From Psychromonas ingrahamii 37 (GTDB lineage Bacteria; Pseudomonadota; Gammaproteobacteria; Enterobacterales; Psychromonadaceae), in NCBI RefSeq assembly GCF_000015285.1, contig NC_008709.1, forward strand, positions 3,038,001 through 3,102,000: 64,000 nucleotides of DNA, written 5' to 3'. The position numbers and the translations under genes are program-made. The notes beneath the pieces were generated by a model that was not told the DNA's origin, did no database searches, and was given only the letters and a program-made list of their open reading frames with translations. Shown one piece after another: positions 39,489-48,897 of this stretch; position 1 is the stretch's first letter, and each line of letters starts with the position of its first letter.

Positions 39489-41693
39489 CTATCTACCTGC
39501 CCAAACCTTGGCTTGTTCAATTACATTGACTAAAGCCGCTGCACTAAATCCGCTCGGGTATAGTGTTGTTTTTTCGTTATCATCTTCTTTTAACGGCGCT
39601 TGGTTTTGAGCTAATTCAATATAATCTACTAGAAAATCTGCAGTATCAGCGAGCACTATATGTAATTCTTCAATTGAGACCTTTAAATAACCGTTAAAAT
39701 ACTCATGATCATACTCAAGGCTGGTATCAGCTATCCACCCTATTACCTCATATAAATCAGGATCTTTAATCCCTAGCAGGGATTGAAATTGACTATCAGT
39801 TTGCAGCAGCTGTTTAACCGCAGCAGTTTTATGCTTAATTTGCATGCCCGCCTTTCTTAATGTTGCATGTTTATAACGTATGGCTTCTCTTTTACTGTTT
39901 CTTCTATAGGTCGACTTAACCTCAAGGACTAATACACTATTATCCAGCACACAAATTAAATCAATTTCACCCGGGTTAAACCCTTCTTTCCTTTCGGGAT
40001 GATAACTTTCAATAACGGTGAAGCCACGTTTTGTAAATTGATTGCCCAGATTGGTTTCGATTCTTGAAGTTTCACTTTTAAGCTCAGGTCGTTTATTGGC
40101 AAAACGGCGTAACGTATTAATGACATTCACACCTGTTAACTGACTTGCCATCATCCAGGGTAATTGAACACTGTAATTACCCACTTTGAATATGGGTCTT
40201 TCAGTCAGCAGAGGCAGGTTATCGTGATTATTAGTTTTTAGTTGAGCGGACCATTTTTTAAAATCAAGGGACCAAAAATCAAGGATAGCTTCTGCGGCTT
40301 TTATATTACCTTTGGGGAAAGTATCAGAGACTGTCCATCCGACTATACTCTGCGCTTTTTTCTTCCAGTTTTGCCAAGTGATAGGGAATCTATTGTGCAT
40401 ATTAACCGGATCAATTAAGCCACTTAACGCTAGCAGGCCTAAAGACGCTTGCCAATCGCCTGTTTTATGCAAATTAGCAGCAAATACTTTAATGTAATCT
40501 TTATTATAAAAAGCGATCATCAGTTCAAGTGATAACAAAGCCTGGTGAATATCTACTTTCAAACCATTATCAGTTTGTATTGATTTATTTAAACCATAAA
40601 TCTCAGTGAGTTGTAAATAGACTCCTAACGATTTGATATAGGCGATTTGGTTATCTTCATGATTTTCTGCCGATCCCATCATTCCACCAGCAAGACCACT
40701 GTCTATAAATTCCTGCAAGCCGCGATTTAGCCAATACCCATCTATTAGACTTTGTTTCTTACCATTTAATAACCAAACCTGATCACCCGCATCACTATTC
40801 TTGTGCATTTCTAAGCGGCCACCATCCAAATAATATTCACACTGATCATCAAAACAAAATGGCATTACAGATCGAGATAAGAAACCATCTAACTCAACCT
40901 GTGCCTGCATCAATTTTTCAAAATGGTATAAATAAAAATCAGGTATGTATGAATCTTCTTCAGAAGGAAAGACCAAGGGTGCTTGATGTATTTTTAGTGA
41001 TTTACCTATCACACTATCGTTAAGTAAAAATGAATTGGGCTCAGCTATCCTTAACTTCCACTCAACGAGCTCTTTTAACGCGTGGAAACGCTCACCCGTT
41101 GAAATCATACTGCCATCAAGTGCTTCCGGATTATCAAATAAATATTTGAAGGCATACACACTCGAATAACTTAATAACTCAAATACCGTTAACGCGTTAA
41201 AAGGCGTCTGGTATTTAGCGACTAATTCAAGGCAATCTTTATGTACTTTTTGGAATGCCTTACAAATATTGATCAGTTCATCCAATTCATCCGGACTCCG
41301 CTCAGCTAATTGCTGCGCTTCTATCCATTTACCGCTATTTGCCCTTAGTACTATTTCAGAACTTCTAATTCCCTTTCTAATAGCTTTAGGGGCTTTATAA
41401 GTAATTTGTTCAAGTAAGCTGACGTTAGAAAAGTTATCAACGGAAAAATAACGTGCCAAAGCGAGAATAAAGGTTTCTGAGTTTAAAACTTGATCACTCA
41501 AATCCCATAGAAATGCTGAAGACCAAAACAGCTTATTTTTATTCACCTCTTTCTGTTTTTGAGACTTCACCGGCTTACCTGACAAATAAGCCTCAATAGT
41601 TTCTATGGCAGAATCATCAAAGCAATAGCCCTGAGCAATTAAGCTTTCATGCATGGATTCAAAATAAGTGTGTTCTTGTATGATATTAACCAT
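39489..41693 (-). CDS. Large protein with C-terminal PD-(D/E)XK nuclease domain
   Basis: The 734-residue protein is not known to me as a named family. Residues 1-540 or so are helical with no motif I can name. From about 550 there is a restriction-nuclease fold: IETNLGNQFTKRGFTVIESY, then GEIDLICVLDNSVLVLEVKS (Glu-x-Asp about 573-575, Glu-x-Lys about 588-590), then RRNSKREAIRYKHATLRKAG. That is the Mrr/NERD-like ExD...ExK arrangement. It ends in a 90-residue helical tail. The strong AAGGGATGAG before the ATG supports the start. It is a single-gene unit flanked by convergent genes. The layout (large helical sensor plus nuclease) fits a single-protein defence nuclease. Confidence 0.7.
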   Translation of the reverse strand: MVNIIQEHTYFESMHESLIAQGYCFDDSAIETIEAYLSGKPVKSQKQKEVNKNKLFWSSAFLWDLSDQVLNSETFILALARYFSVDNFSNVSLLEQITYKAPKAIRKGIRSSEIVLRANSGKWIEAQQLAERSPDELDELINICKAFQKVHKDCLELVAKYQTPFNALTVFELLSYSSVYAFKYLFDNPEALDGSMISTGERFHALKELVEWKLRIAEPNSFLLNDSVIGKSLKIHQAPLVFPSEEDSYIPDFYLYHFEKLMQAQVELDGFLSRSVMPFCFDDQCEYYLDGGRLEMHKNSDAGDQVWLLNGKKQSLIDGYWLNRGLQEFIDSGLAGGMMGSAENHEDNQIAYIKSLGVYLQLTEIYGLNKSIQTDNGLKVDIHQALLSLELMIAFYNKDYIKVFAANLHKTGDWQASLGLLALSGLIDPVNMHNRFPITWQNWKKKAQSIVGWTVSDTFPKGNIKAAEAILDFWSLDFKKWSAQLKTNNHDNLPLLTERPIFKVGNYSVQLPWMMASQLTGVNVINTLRRFANKRPELKSETSRIETNLGNQFTKRGFTVIESYHPERKEGFNPGEIDLICVLDNSVLVLEVKSTYRRNSKREAIRYKHATLRKAGMQIKHKTAAVKQLLQTDSQFQSLLGIKDPDLYEVIGWIADTSLEYDHEYFNGYLKVSIEELHIVLADTADFLVDYIELAQNQAPLKEDDNEKTTLYPSGFSAAALVNVIEQAKVWAGR

Positions 41694-41849
41694 GAGCTCA
41701 TCCCTTTACTTCGTTCTACATAGTATGAAGGTAATATTTATTTACCTGAGGATTCAATTTTAAAAATGAGAGTTAAAACAAATCCGTGCCAGATGGTGAA
41801 ATGTTAGATAGAGTAAAAGTATTTTTTAACTTATAGAGTGGAATAAAAA

Positions 41850-42397
41850 ATGCGCTTAGATTTTTTAAATTGGTTTCAACAAAACACATTAATTATCAAG
41901 GTATTAATCAACCCTTGGCAGAAGAATCACAACAAGCACTGCAGCAGTTTTCTGCCAACATTCTCTTTCCACTTGAACAAAAATTTCATAAAATCAATAT
42001 CACCTACGGCTTCACTTCATTTGAACTTCTTAAATACATTAAAAAGAACAGCCCGGGTGAGATATCCCCGGAAAGAGATCAGCATGCTGCACATGAATTA
42101 AACAGCAGAGGTAATAGAATTTGCAAACGAGACGGGGCTGCATGCGATATTGTGGTGGCAGGTTATGAGAACCAGATGCAACTCATTGCACAATACATTA
42201 TTACTGAGTTACCCTTTGATAGGCTGTATTTTTATGGAAAAAACCGCCCTCTTCATGTTTCATTTGGGCCTCTTCATAAACGCTATTTATACGTTAAAGA
42301 GCGTGATAACAATGGAAAACGCAATGCAGGAAAAGGTGATAAATACAGATACCATTTTGGATTGTTGAAGTATTCCCCTAATTCAAATAAGAACTAA
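41850..42397 (+). pseudogene. M15-peptidase-like protein, probably frameshifted near its start
   Basis: Two overlapping frames fit one protein: MRLDFLNWF (from the ATG at 41850, with GAGTGGAA upstream) and, one frame over from about 41875, STKHINYQGINQPLAEESQQ onward to 42397 (about 170 residues). The body has the zinc-ligand order of LAS/M15 peptidases: His72 in RDQHAAHE, Asp93 in GAACDIV, and His129 in RPLHVSFG (numbering from 41870). Such domains cut cell-wall peptides; here it may have another role. Either a single base was lost near 41875 and the gene is broken, or translation starts at the weak TTG at 41870. A relic of a relative lies at 34429-34524. Confidence 0.6.
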
Positions 42398-42400
42398 TTA

Positions 42401-42880
42401 TTACTTTTTCCCACAAACTAAATCTCTTTCAGCAATAAGTTCTGCATTATTATTTCCCATTGCTTTTAAAATTAACAAATTACATTGTTTTTCTTTTTCT
42501 CGCGTCTCTGTTACCTCTTTAGAATTTGATATAGAAGCAATAACAGGTTTGTAATCAATTGCTGCATTACAATACATATTCTGCACTTTTTTTACCTTCC
42601 AATGAGATAGATCGTGGCTGGATAACTCTTCACAAATATCTCTAAAAAGAGATTTTTCTTTTACAGAGCACTGAGAATAAACTTCCATTCTCTGGCTATA
42701 ACTAGAGCACACTGACTTACTTTTTATCTTCCACAACTGATATTGAAATGGAATTTTCATCCCTTGATAGTCAATTATTTCAGTCTTAATTTCTGATCCG
42801 TAAATATCTGAAACATTCTGTTTAACATTTGTTGTTGCAGCTGAAATCATAGCCGCAAGAAAAGTTGATACTGGGTCCAT
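42401..42880 (-). CDS. Unrecognised 159-residue protein
   Basis: I do not recognise this protein. It begins MDPVSTFLAAMISAATTNVK, which could be a weak membrane or signal segment, and carries six cysteines in the rest (CSSYSQ, CSVKEK, DICEEL, MYCNAA, KQCNLL, LVCGKK), suggesting disulphides in the periplasm. It ends 3 bp from the convergent M15-like gene and lies 103 bp downstream of the NERD gene in the same direction. Confidence 0.55.
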   Translation of the reverse strand: MDPVSTFLAAMISAATTNVKQNVSDIYGSEIKTEIIDYQGMKIPFQYQLWKIKSKSVCSSYSQRMEVYSQCSVKEKSLFRDICEELSSHDLSHWKVKKVQNMYCNAAIDYKPVIASISNSKEVTETREKEKQCNLLILKAMGNNNAELIAERDLVCGKK

Positions 42881-42983
42881 TAAATATCCTTATTCCTATT
42901 AACCGAACTCGTAATAGCTATCATCATGTACTGAAACATATATACAGCCTTCTTGCTTTAACTCATCATCACAATATGTTGTA

Positions 42984-43793
42984 TCAGTGATCAACTACCG
43001 TCCTACACTGTGGGAAATTACTGCATCCCCAAAACTGATTACCCGCATTTTTACCCTTTTTAGCTTCACGTAAAATCATCAGGGTTCCACATTTTGGGCA
43101 TGTTTTTTCTTCAATCACTTTAGGCGCTTGCTTAGCTTCTACAATTACTTTCACATGCTTTATATGTTGTAAATTCGTTTTCAAACCTCGTGATAATCGG
43201 CCCTCTTCAATTGCAGTGACGATTTCGGTAATTTTATCCTCTGTAAAATGAAGTTCTTTTTTACTTTTAATATACGCAACACAGCCTCGAGCATAAGTCA
43301 CATTGTCAGGCATTTTAGTTTTAAAGGTACTATCGCCAACAAATACGACAACAGAATAAATATACTCGGAAGGAACATCTAAACAGCCTGCTAATGTTTG
43401 TGTATGTTTATAATTCTGGTGTAATGGGTTTTGAAACTTGCCGGAGTATCTGAATATCTTTTGCGTCCACTGTTTTTGTTTGGCGGTGCCAAATATCCAG
43501 CCCTTCATATTTTTTGTTTCTATGACAAAAACACCAAACTGTGACACCACAATATGATCAATCTGGGTGGTTCCATCATCAGTCGGCAAAGTAACATTTT
43601 TAATTAAGTGGTATTTATTTTTATCCATAAATTTACTAAGTAAAAAATTAACTAAAAACTCACCTGCTTTGCCTTTAAACCAAGGTGTTTTAACTATTAG
43701 TCCCAATATTAATATTGGAAACAAATACCACCACTGCAAAGCTGTTCTCAGAAGGCCTTCAACAATCCCACTTAACATACTGTTATAATCCAT
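42984..43793 (-). CDS. NERD nuclease-related membrane protein with C-terminal zinc ribbon
   Basis: The 269-residue protein has a membrane segment (YLFPILILGLIV, 23-34), a NERD domain with GE44-45, Asp79 in TQIDHIVVS and Glu92/Lys94 in FVIETKNMKGW, and a C-terminal topoisomerase-type C4 zinc ribbon (TCPKCGTLMILREA ... GNQFWGCSNFPQC, about 231-263). The NERD core keeps the PD-(D/E)XK residues. The zinc ribbon should bind DNA, so this is a membrane-anchored nucleic-acid enzyme or sensor. It lies 54 bp downstream of the PLD-helicase gene and probably shares its transcript. Confidence 0.85.
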   Translation of the reverse strand: MDYNSMLSGIVEGLLRTALQWWYLFPILILGLIVKTPWFKGKAGEFLVNFLLSKFMDKNKYHLIKNVTLPTDDGTTQIDHIVVSQFGVFVIETKNMKGWIFGTAKQKQWTQKIFRYSGKFQNPLHQNYKHTQTLAGCLDVPSEYIYSVVVFVGDSTFKTKMPDNVTYARGCVAYIKSKKELHFTEDKITEIVTAIEEGRLSRGLKTNLQHIKHVKVIVEAKQAPKVIEEKTCPKCGTLMILREAKKGKNAGNQFWGCSNFPQCRTVVDH

Positions 43794-43847
43794 TTTCTGC
43801 CTCTTTAATTTTCACTTAACTTAAACATTAATTACATCCAAATAGCG

Positions 43848-46751
43848 TTAACGTACAACCCCTTTCAATCTGGCAAAGGTTTGCATATCTTCATCAGCAT
43901 AAATTGTTTTATAGTCAGGGTTCTTAGCCACTAATTTATAACGACCATCAGCAGTTTTTTTGACAACTCTTAATAGGCATTGCCCGTCACCTGCTTCATC
44001 CTGCTTCTCAATCGCCACGGTTAAACCTTGTAAAGATCCTGCACTGGTTGGTGTTATCTTCTCAAGTAATAACGTGTCTCCATCTCTAACCGGATTTTTA
44101 CCACCATCCATTGAGTTTCCGGAAGCTTTAGCAAGAAAATGTTTATCTGCCTGTAAATGACCAAACCCAACTGGTGCATTCTTATATTCAAACTCTAAAT
44201 CATCGCCTGTTTTAAAGTGTCCGCAGGCAATTTTCAAGTTGGGATAAAACGCAAGTTGAATGGCTTTTTCTCTTTTAATTAAACTGTTATTTTCCTGTTG
44301 GTTCACAGCTGCCTTACTAACTTTATTTGGACGTTGTGAATATTGTAATAACCGTAATGTTAACAGTTCCTGCACGGCATCATGCAGTGCTGGTTTGTCC
44401 TGCTCTCTCACATCAAGGTTGACAACTAATCTGTTATCTTTGATTTTAAACCACTGCTTTCCCGTTTTATTGTTCACTGTACAGCTAAATTTTATTGGAT
44501 TTTTTTTCCAATACTCTAACCATTGCACAGAGTCTGACTGACAATGTTGCAGATTTTTGGATAGTTCGCTTTGTTTAAGAAGAGGGTAACGGTCAAAAAC
44601 CAACTTGCTATCCTTGGCCAGCTTTTCTAATGTTGGCGGATTAGAAAAACCATCTAAACGTAAAAATGCTTCCAATAGAATCGCCTTAAAGGATTTTGCC
44701 ATTGCAGTTGCCTGAACAGCCTCCAGCAAAAAATCCCCATAGTTTTCAATTAGATCTGAAAATTCCGGCTCCTGCTGTTGCGCAGCCACTAGAGCCATCC
44801 AGCTTTTGTGCTGTTTATTAACCTTATTTAAATCACCATACGCATTTAAAAACTCACTTGCTGTTGGTCTATGTCCAAGTTGTTCATATAGATTCTGGTA
44901 GTCTTCAATAGCCGTGGTGCGCTGCTGTTTTGCCAACTGCTTCCAAAATTGGGTTATTTCAATATCATAATTAACAAAACAGCCATCGGCGAGCTTGTCT
45001 TCTTTCACTTTTTTTATTAATACAGGGATAGTGGAACTACCAAATAGCGCGTAGGGCTTATTTAAAAATGAGTGGTGATTGCCAATAAAATCCAGTACAA
45101 CAAGATGCGTTTTGTTCTTGTGCAGGCGTAGCCCCCGCCCCAACTGCTGCAGAAATAAAATTTTAGAATTACTGGGTCGGAGCATTAAAATCGTATCAAG
45201 AGCGGGAAGATCTGTGCCCTCATTAAACAGATCGACAGAAAACATTACCTCGAGTGTGCCATTTTGTAACTGAGTAAGCGCCTCATTGCGTCTGATTTCA
45301 GACTTAGAATGCACTGACACAGCCTTAATACCCGCGTTGTTAAAACTCTCTGCCATATAATCTGCATGCTTAACAGAAATACAAAAAGCTAAGGTTTTTT
45401 GTTGTTTGAATTGATGCCATTTTTTTAATATATGACTTGCCCGTTTTTGGGTAGCAAACTGGTTATCAATAGATTCCGGATCAAAACGTCCATTGCGCCA
45501 GGGGATTGCCTGATAGTTAACAGATTCATCCCAGATCCCGTAATATTTAAACGGCGCTAGAATTTTATCATCAATTCCCTGTGTTAAATTACGTTCATAA
45601 ACTAAATTATTATCACACAAACAAAGAATATCTGATTGATCTGTTCGTTCAGGCGTTGCGGTTAAACCAAGTAGAAAATCCGGATTAAAATAGGCTAATA
45701 AATTACTGTAAACGGGTGCACTGGCGTGATGAAATTCATCCACCACAACATAATCGAAGTGATCTTTTGAGAACTGTTGCAAATGATTTTCTCTGCCTAT
45801 CGTCTGCACTGAAGCAAACAATACATCAGCCCCTTTTTGACGATTTTGTGCATTATAAAAACCGCTGCTTTTTTCCGGCATTAACTGTGCAAATGTGCGT
45901 TGAGCCTGCAGTAATATCTCTTCTCTATGTGCGACAAATAAAATCCGCTTAGCTTTTAACTGCAACACATCAAAGGCGGCTAACCAGGTTTTACCCATTC
46001 CTGTGGCCAGAACAACTAAACCTCGTTTAAAGCCAATTTCCCGGCTTTTTACTAAAGCCGTTAATGCTTCAATTTGAATATGATTAGGGGTTGCTGGCTC
46101 AATATATTCTGGGGGTGAGCCGGGATCGACGCTGACAAACTGCATCATTTTACGCCGTCTTAAATAAGCTGAAATCCAATCATGATCCAGTTTATGCACT
46201 AAAGGATGGGCAAAGATTTCGTTAAAAGCACTGCGTATATAGTTAAATTCGAGCGCTTCACGTGACGTTCTTGGTGGTAGATAATCATGTCTGAAACACC
46301 ATTCATGCCCAGTCGTTAATGCACTTTTACTAATATTATTTGAGCCGATAAAAGCACAGCCATCAATAAGCTCCTCTTCCTTTTTTTCTGCAACAGTTTT
46401 TACAAAAATATAAGACTTCATGTGAAAGGCTTGCTTGTTATCACTTTGGTAAATGCGAATATCAGCCCCACGATCAAGCAAAGGCATTAATTCTCTTAAT
46501 GCCACGGGATCAGTAATATCAAGATAATCAGAGGTTAATAATTTTAAGATTGCGCCATTAAGAATGGCATCTTTTAAAGGTTCAAATAATAAATTCAAAC
46601 CGCTGCACTGTACAAATGAAACGGCAATCTCAATTTCACTGGCATGATTAATGGCATGAATAAGCTTAGGCAATAAGGGATCATCGCCACCTGTTGTTAG
46701 TTTTTTTGCATCACAAGCAAGTGATACATTATTAAATGCGATGGCAGACAC
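43848..46751 (-). CDS. PLD-like/superfamily 2 helicase with DUF3427 and C-terminal S24 peptidase-like domain
   Basis: The 967-residue multidomain protein has an N-terminal PLD-like nuclease half-site (FHMKSYIF with HxK at 110-112, GSNNISKS at 136-143), a ResIII/SF2 helicase (Walker A ATGMGKT 249-255, VVVDEFHHAS 336-345, LTATPERT about 365, QQLGRGLRLHK about 545), a DUF3427-type region (YEQLGHRPTASEFLNAYGD), and a LexA/S24-type domain at the end with Ser880 in ASGNSMDGG and a Lys near 931. The S24 end may respond to signals by self-cleavage. It lies 6 bp downstream of a methyltransferase gene and upstream of the NERD gene, which suggests a defence operon. All catalytic motifs look intact. Confidence 0.88.
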   Translation of the reverse strand: MSAIAFNNVSLACDAKKLTTGGDDPLLPKLIHAINHASEIEIAVSFVQCSGLNLLFEPLKDAILNGAILKLLTSDYLDITDPVALRELMPLLDRGADIRIYQSDNKQAFHMKSYIFVKTVAEKKEEELIDGCAFIGSNNISKSALTTGHEWCFRHDYLPPRTSREALEFNYIRSAFNEIFAHPLVHKLDHDWISAYLRRRKMMQFVSVDPGSPPEYIEPATPNHIQIEALTALVKSREIGFKRGLVVLATGMGKTWLAAFDVLQLKAKRILFVAHREEILLQAQRTFAQLMPEKSSGFYNAQNRQKGADVLFASVQTIGRENHLQQFSKDHFDYVVVDEFHHASAPVYSNLLAYFNPDFLLGLTATPERTDQSDILCLCDNNLVYERNLTQGIDDKILAPFKYYGIWDESVNYQAIPWRNGRFDPESIDNQFATQKRASHILKKWHQFKQQKTLAFCISVKHADYMAESFNNAGIKAVSVHSKSEIRRNEALTQLQNGTLEVMFSVDLFNEGTDLPALDTILMLRPSNSKILFLQQLGRGLRLHKNKTHLVVLDFIGNHHSFLNKPYALFGSSTIPVLIKKVKEDKLADGCFVNYDIEITQFWKQLAKQQRTTAIEDYQNLYEQLGHRPTASEFLNAYGDLNKVNKQHKSWMALVAAQQQEPEFSDLIENYGDFLLEAVQATAMAKSFKAILLEAFLRLDGFSNPPTLEKLAKDSKLVFDRYPLLKQSELSKNLQHCQSDSVQWLEYWKKNPIKFSCTVNNKTGKQWFKIKDNRLVVNLDVREQDKPALHDAVQELLTLRLLQYSQRPNKVSKAAVNQQENNSLIKREKAIQLAFYPNLKIACGHFKTGDDLEFEYKNAPVGFGHLQADKHFLAKASGNSMDGGKNPVRDGDTLLLEKITPTSAGSLQGLTVAIEKQDEAGDGQCLLRVVKKTADGRYKLVAKNPDYKTIYADEDMQTFARLKGVVR

Positions 46752-46757
46752 CTATGC

Positions 46758-47345
46758 TTAATCCTTTTGTAAAATAACGTTTAACCACTTCTCATTTTCA
46801 CGCCCTTCCCGCAAATCAGCCGTTATCCACTGATCTTTAATACGCAAAGGTAAACCTTTAATCAGCGAAGCAAAACCGCACTCATTTAGATTGGTAAACA
46901 CGCGTCCGTTACGAGCGACTTCGCCCTCGCCATATTTAAAAGAGCAGTAAAAAAGCCCCTCTGATTTAAGCATGTTAGATAAAGACAAAAACACCGCTGG
47001 CAGCTCCAGTAAGGATACATGCAGTAAAGAAGCACAAGCCCAAATCCCGTCAAATTGCTTTTTACTTTCAAAGGTTTGAAAGAGCTCGACAGCTACCTTT
47101 TTACCCGTTAATTCTGAGGCCAGTAAAGCTAGTTTCTCGCTGGCGTCAAAAGCTTCAACATCAAAACCTAAATCTAAAAAAGCCTTACTGTCACGACCAG
47201 CACCGGAACCAGCATCTAAGATTGATCCACCAGCAGGAATTAACGGTAGAAATTGACGATAAAGCGACTGCATATTGAGCGCTATGGTCGCATCATAAAA
47301 ATCCTGAGCATTCTCATCATAATATTGCTGGTTTATATTTAGCAT
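46758..47345 (-). CDS. Small class I SAM-dependent methyltransferase
   Basis: The 195-residue Rossmann-fold methyltransferase has motif I ILDAGSGAGRDS (42-53), motif II VEAFDAS, and a post-core FDGIWACASLLHV. It has no DNA recognition domain and no DPPY/NPPY motif, so it more likely modifies a small molecule or protein than DNA. It starts the operon with the helicase 6 bp downstream. In my recollection this pair, a TehB/UbiE-like methyltransferase and a DUF3427 helicase, recurs in bacteria. The ATG at 47345 is chosen over the GTG three bases earlier. Confidence 0.8.
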   Translation of the reverse strand: MLNINQQYYDENAQDFYDATIALNMQSLYRQFLPLIPAGGSILDAGSGAGRDSKAFLDLGFDVEAFDASEKLALLASELTGKKVAVELFQTFESKKQFDGIWACASLLHVSLLELPAVFLSLSNMLKSEGLFYCSFKYGEGEVARNGRVFTNLNECGFASLIKGLPLRIKDQWITADLREGRENEKWLNVILQKD

Positions 47346-47527
47346 CACGATCTCATTTTTAGCATAATAAATTTATTATTTATTACTGATTTTAAAGAGA
47401 AAATTATGAAAATAACTCTACTGAAGAGAAAGGTTTAAATCAAACGTTTTCAATTTGGGTTTATGTCAGTACCACTCACAAGACGAGCTGTTCCTGAAGT
47501 TCGATTTTTACTCTGCAGGGCGAACAG

Positions 47528-47974
47528 CTATATACCGATAGGATTGAGTTTTGGCTTTTGCCCGAACAGCTCTCCATTTCTTGCTTTTATTTCGATCGAA
47601 TATGCCTCAGCACTGCTATCAACTAACACATACTGATACTCTAAATAATTATGAATATATCTCTTGGTAAGCGTATCCAGCTTTAATTCTCCACTCGCGA
47701 ACAATGTTAAATCATTCTGTTTTAGAGAAGGTATAACCAACCTATTGGCCACATAAACACAAAATTGATCACCGCTTAAACGCCCGGTAGAATGACTCTG
47801 CAATCGAGTAACCATCCCATATTTTGTCTTGTGTCGATTTTTCTCCATTTCTCTACCTGACATTCCACAATAGAACAGCTCAGCGCCATTCCAAATTGCG
47901 TAGATACCTGCCGCTACTTTTGGTATTTCTTTATTAGGCCAATCAGAAAATTTATAACGTTCAGAGAATTCCAT
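47528..47974 (-). CDS. GIY-YIG nuclease-domain protein
   Basis: The 148-residue protein has a GIY-YIG motif written as AAGIYAIW (21-28) and LFYCGMSGRE (33-42), with Tyr24, Tyr35 and a downstream Arg in MVTRLQSHSTGRL. The family uses this fold to cut DNA in repair, homing and defence. No other domain is visible. It stands alone 180 bp upstream of the methyltransferase operon, in the same orientation. Confidence 0.78.
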   Translation of the reverse strand: MEFSERYKFSDWPNKEIPKVAAGIYAIWNGAELFYCGMSGREMEKNRHKTKYGMVTRLQSHSTGRLSGDQFCVYVANRLVIPSLKQNDLTLFASGELKLDTLTKRYIHNYLEYQYVLVDSSAEAYSIEIKARNGELFGQKPKLNPIGI

Positions 47975-48251
47975 AATTTACTTAGGCATATAATGAGGCT
48001 GTCGCATTTCTCATTTTTAGCATATTTATTTAAAATAAAAGTCACAGTAATTTATATTTAATTGATATTCAATGAGTTATTACGCTTTTAATAAATGATT
48101 GCTTAATTTGAGTGATAAATCGTTTTTTTGAAGCAGATAGTACAGAAAATAATGCGGAGTATTATTGAAGCTGGAAACTAGAAAACTCGCAGCCCGAAGC
48201 TAAAAGCTAAAAGGCTGGAAAGTTCAGAGATTAAAAACAGCAGAAAAATCT
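47975..48251. other. Intergenic region with AGCTNGAAGC-type repeats
   Basis: From 48166 to 48235 the sequence is a string of degenerate units such as GAAGCTGGAAACTAGAAAACTC and GAAGCTAAAAGCTAAAAGG. The same pattern recurs at 48680-48800 and 56388-56430. No gene is seen. Confidence 0.5.
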
Positions 48252-48587
48252 TTACTGCATTGCATTCTTTGTTACAAACAGGCCAGTGGCACAGGTTATA
48301 TATTGTGTATACTGAGTGGTTCTTTGTTGCGCCGTCGCATCAGGATTGTTCAGTAATACAGCGGCAACGGATTCTATCATTGGGCGGCTGGCTTCTGCGG
48401 CCGGGTATTTAGCCCATTCTTGATTAATACGCTGTGCTGCCTGACCACCGACAATAGCGCTACAGACTGAAACAACTTCACTGACTAACACACTGCCTTG
48501 CTGCATAACGGGATAACTTCCGGTGTTTGAACAGCCAGTAACAAACACAGAGATTGCTGCTAGGGTAACGGGGATAAATTTATTCAT
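48252..48587 (-). CDS. Small lipoprotein
   Basis: The 111-residue protein has a type II signal peptide with lipobox FVTGC (Cys19), so it is an outer- or inner-membrane-anchored lipoprotein. The mature part includes SEVVSVCSAIVGGQAAQRIN and a second Cys pair position (ITCATGL). I do not recognise the family. It lies between two blocks of degenerate repeats. Confidence 0.7.
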   Translation of the reverse strand: MNKFIPVTLAAISVFVTGCSNTGSYPVMQQGSVLVSEVVSVCSAIVGGQAAQRINQEWAKYPAAEASRPMIESVAAVLLNNPDATAQQRTTQYTQYITCATGLFVTKNAMQ

Positions 48588-48679
48588 AATAAGACCTTTT
48601 AATTATTTAAAGTTGTTGAAACTGACTATAAAGATTGTCCGCCTTTATACAGGCTCTGCAGGATAAAAGACACTGTATA

Positions 48680-48800
48680 AAGCTTGAAGGCCCAAAAATA
48701 GAAGCTTGAAGGCTTGAAAGCTCGAAGCTAGAAAACTCGAACGCTCGAAGCCAGCCTTCCCGCCCTAGCGCCCGCCTTCCCGCTTTAAAGCTTAAAGGCT
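48680..48800. repeat. Degenerate GAAGCTCGAA-type repeats
   Basis: Units such as GAAGCTTGAAGG, GAAAGCTCGAAGC, GAAAACTCGAACGCTCGAAG and GCCTTCCCGC follow each other. The long frame at 48607-48864 across them has no support and is not called as a gene. Confidence 0.6.
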
Positions 48801-48897
48801 CGCGTTCTACTGAACCAGATTGCACAAACTTTCGTATACTTGTAATGATGCTATTTAATCCCACTTAGTACGAATATTATTACACCTGGAGCTAAGC

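Noticed and set aside
48607..48864. 85-codon open frame on the minus strand
   Set aside because: It is formed by degenerate repeats and has no protein-like features.
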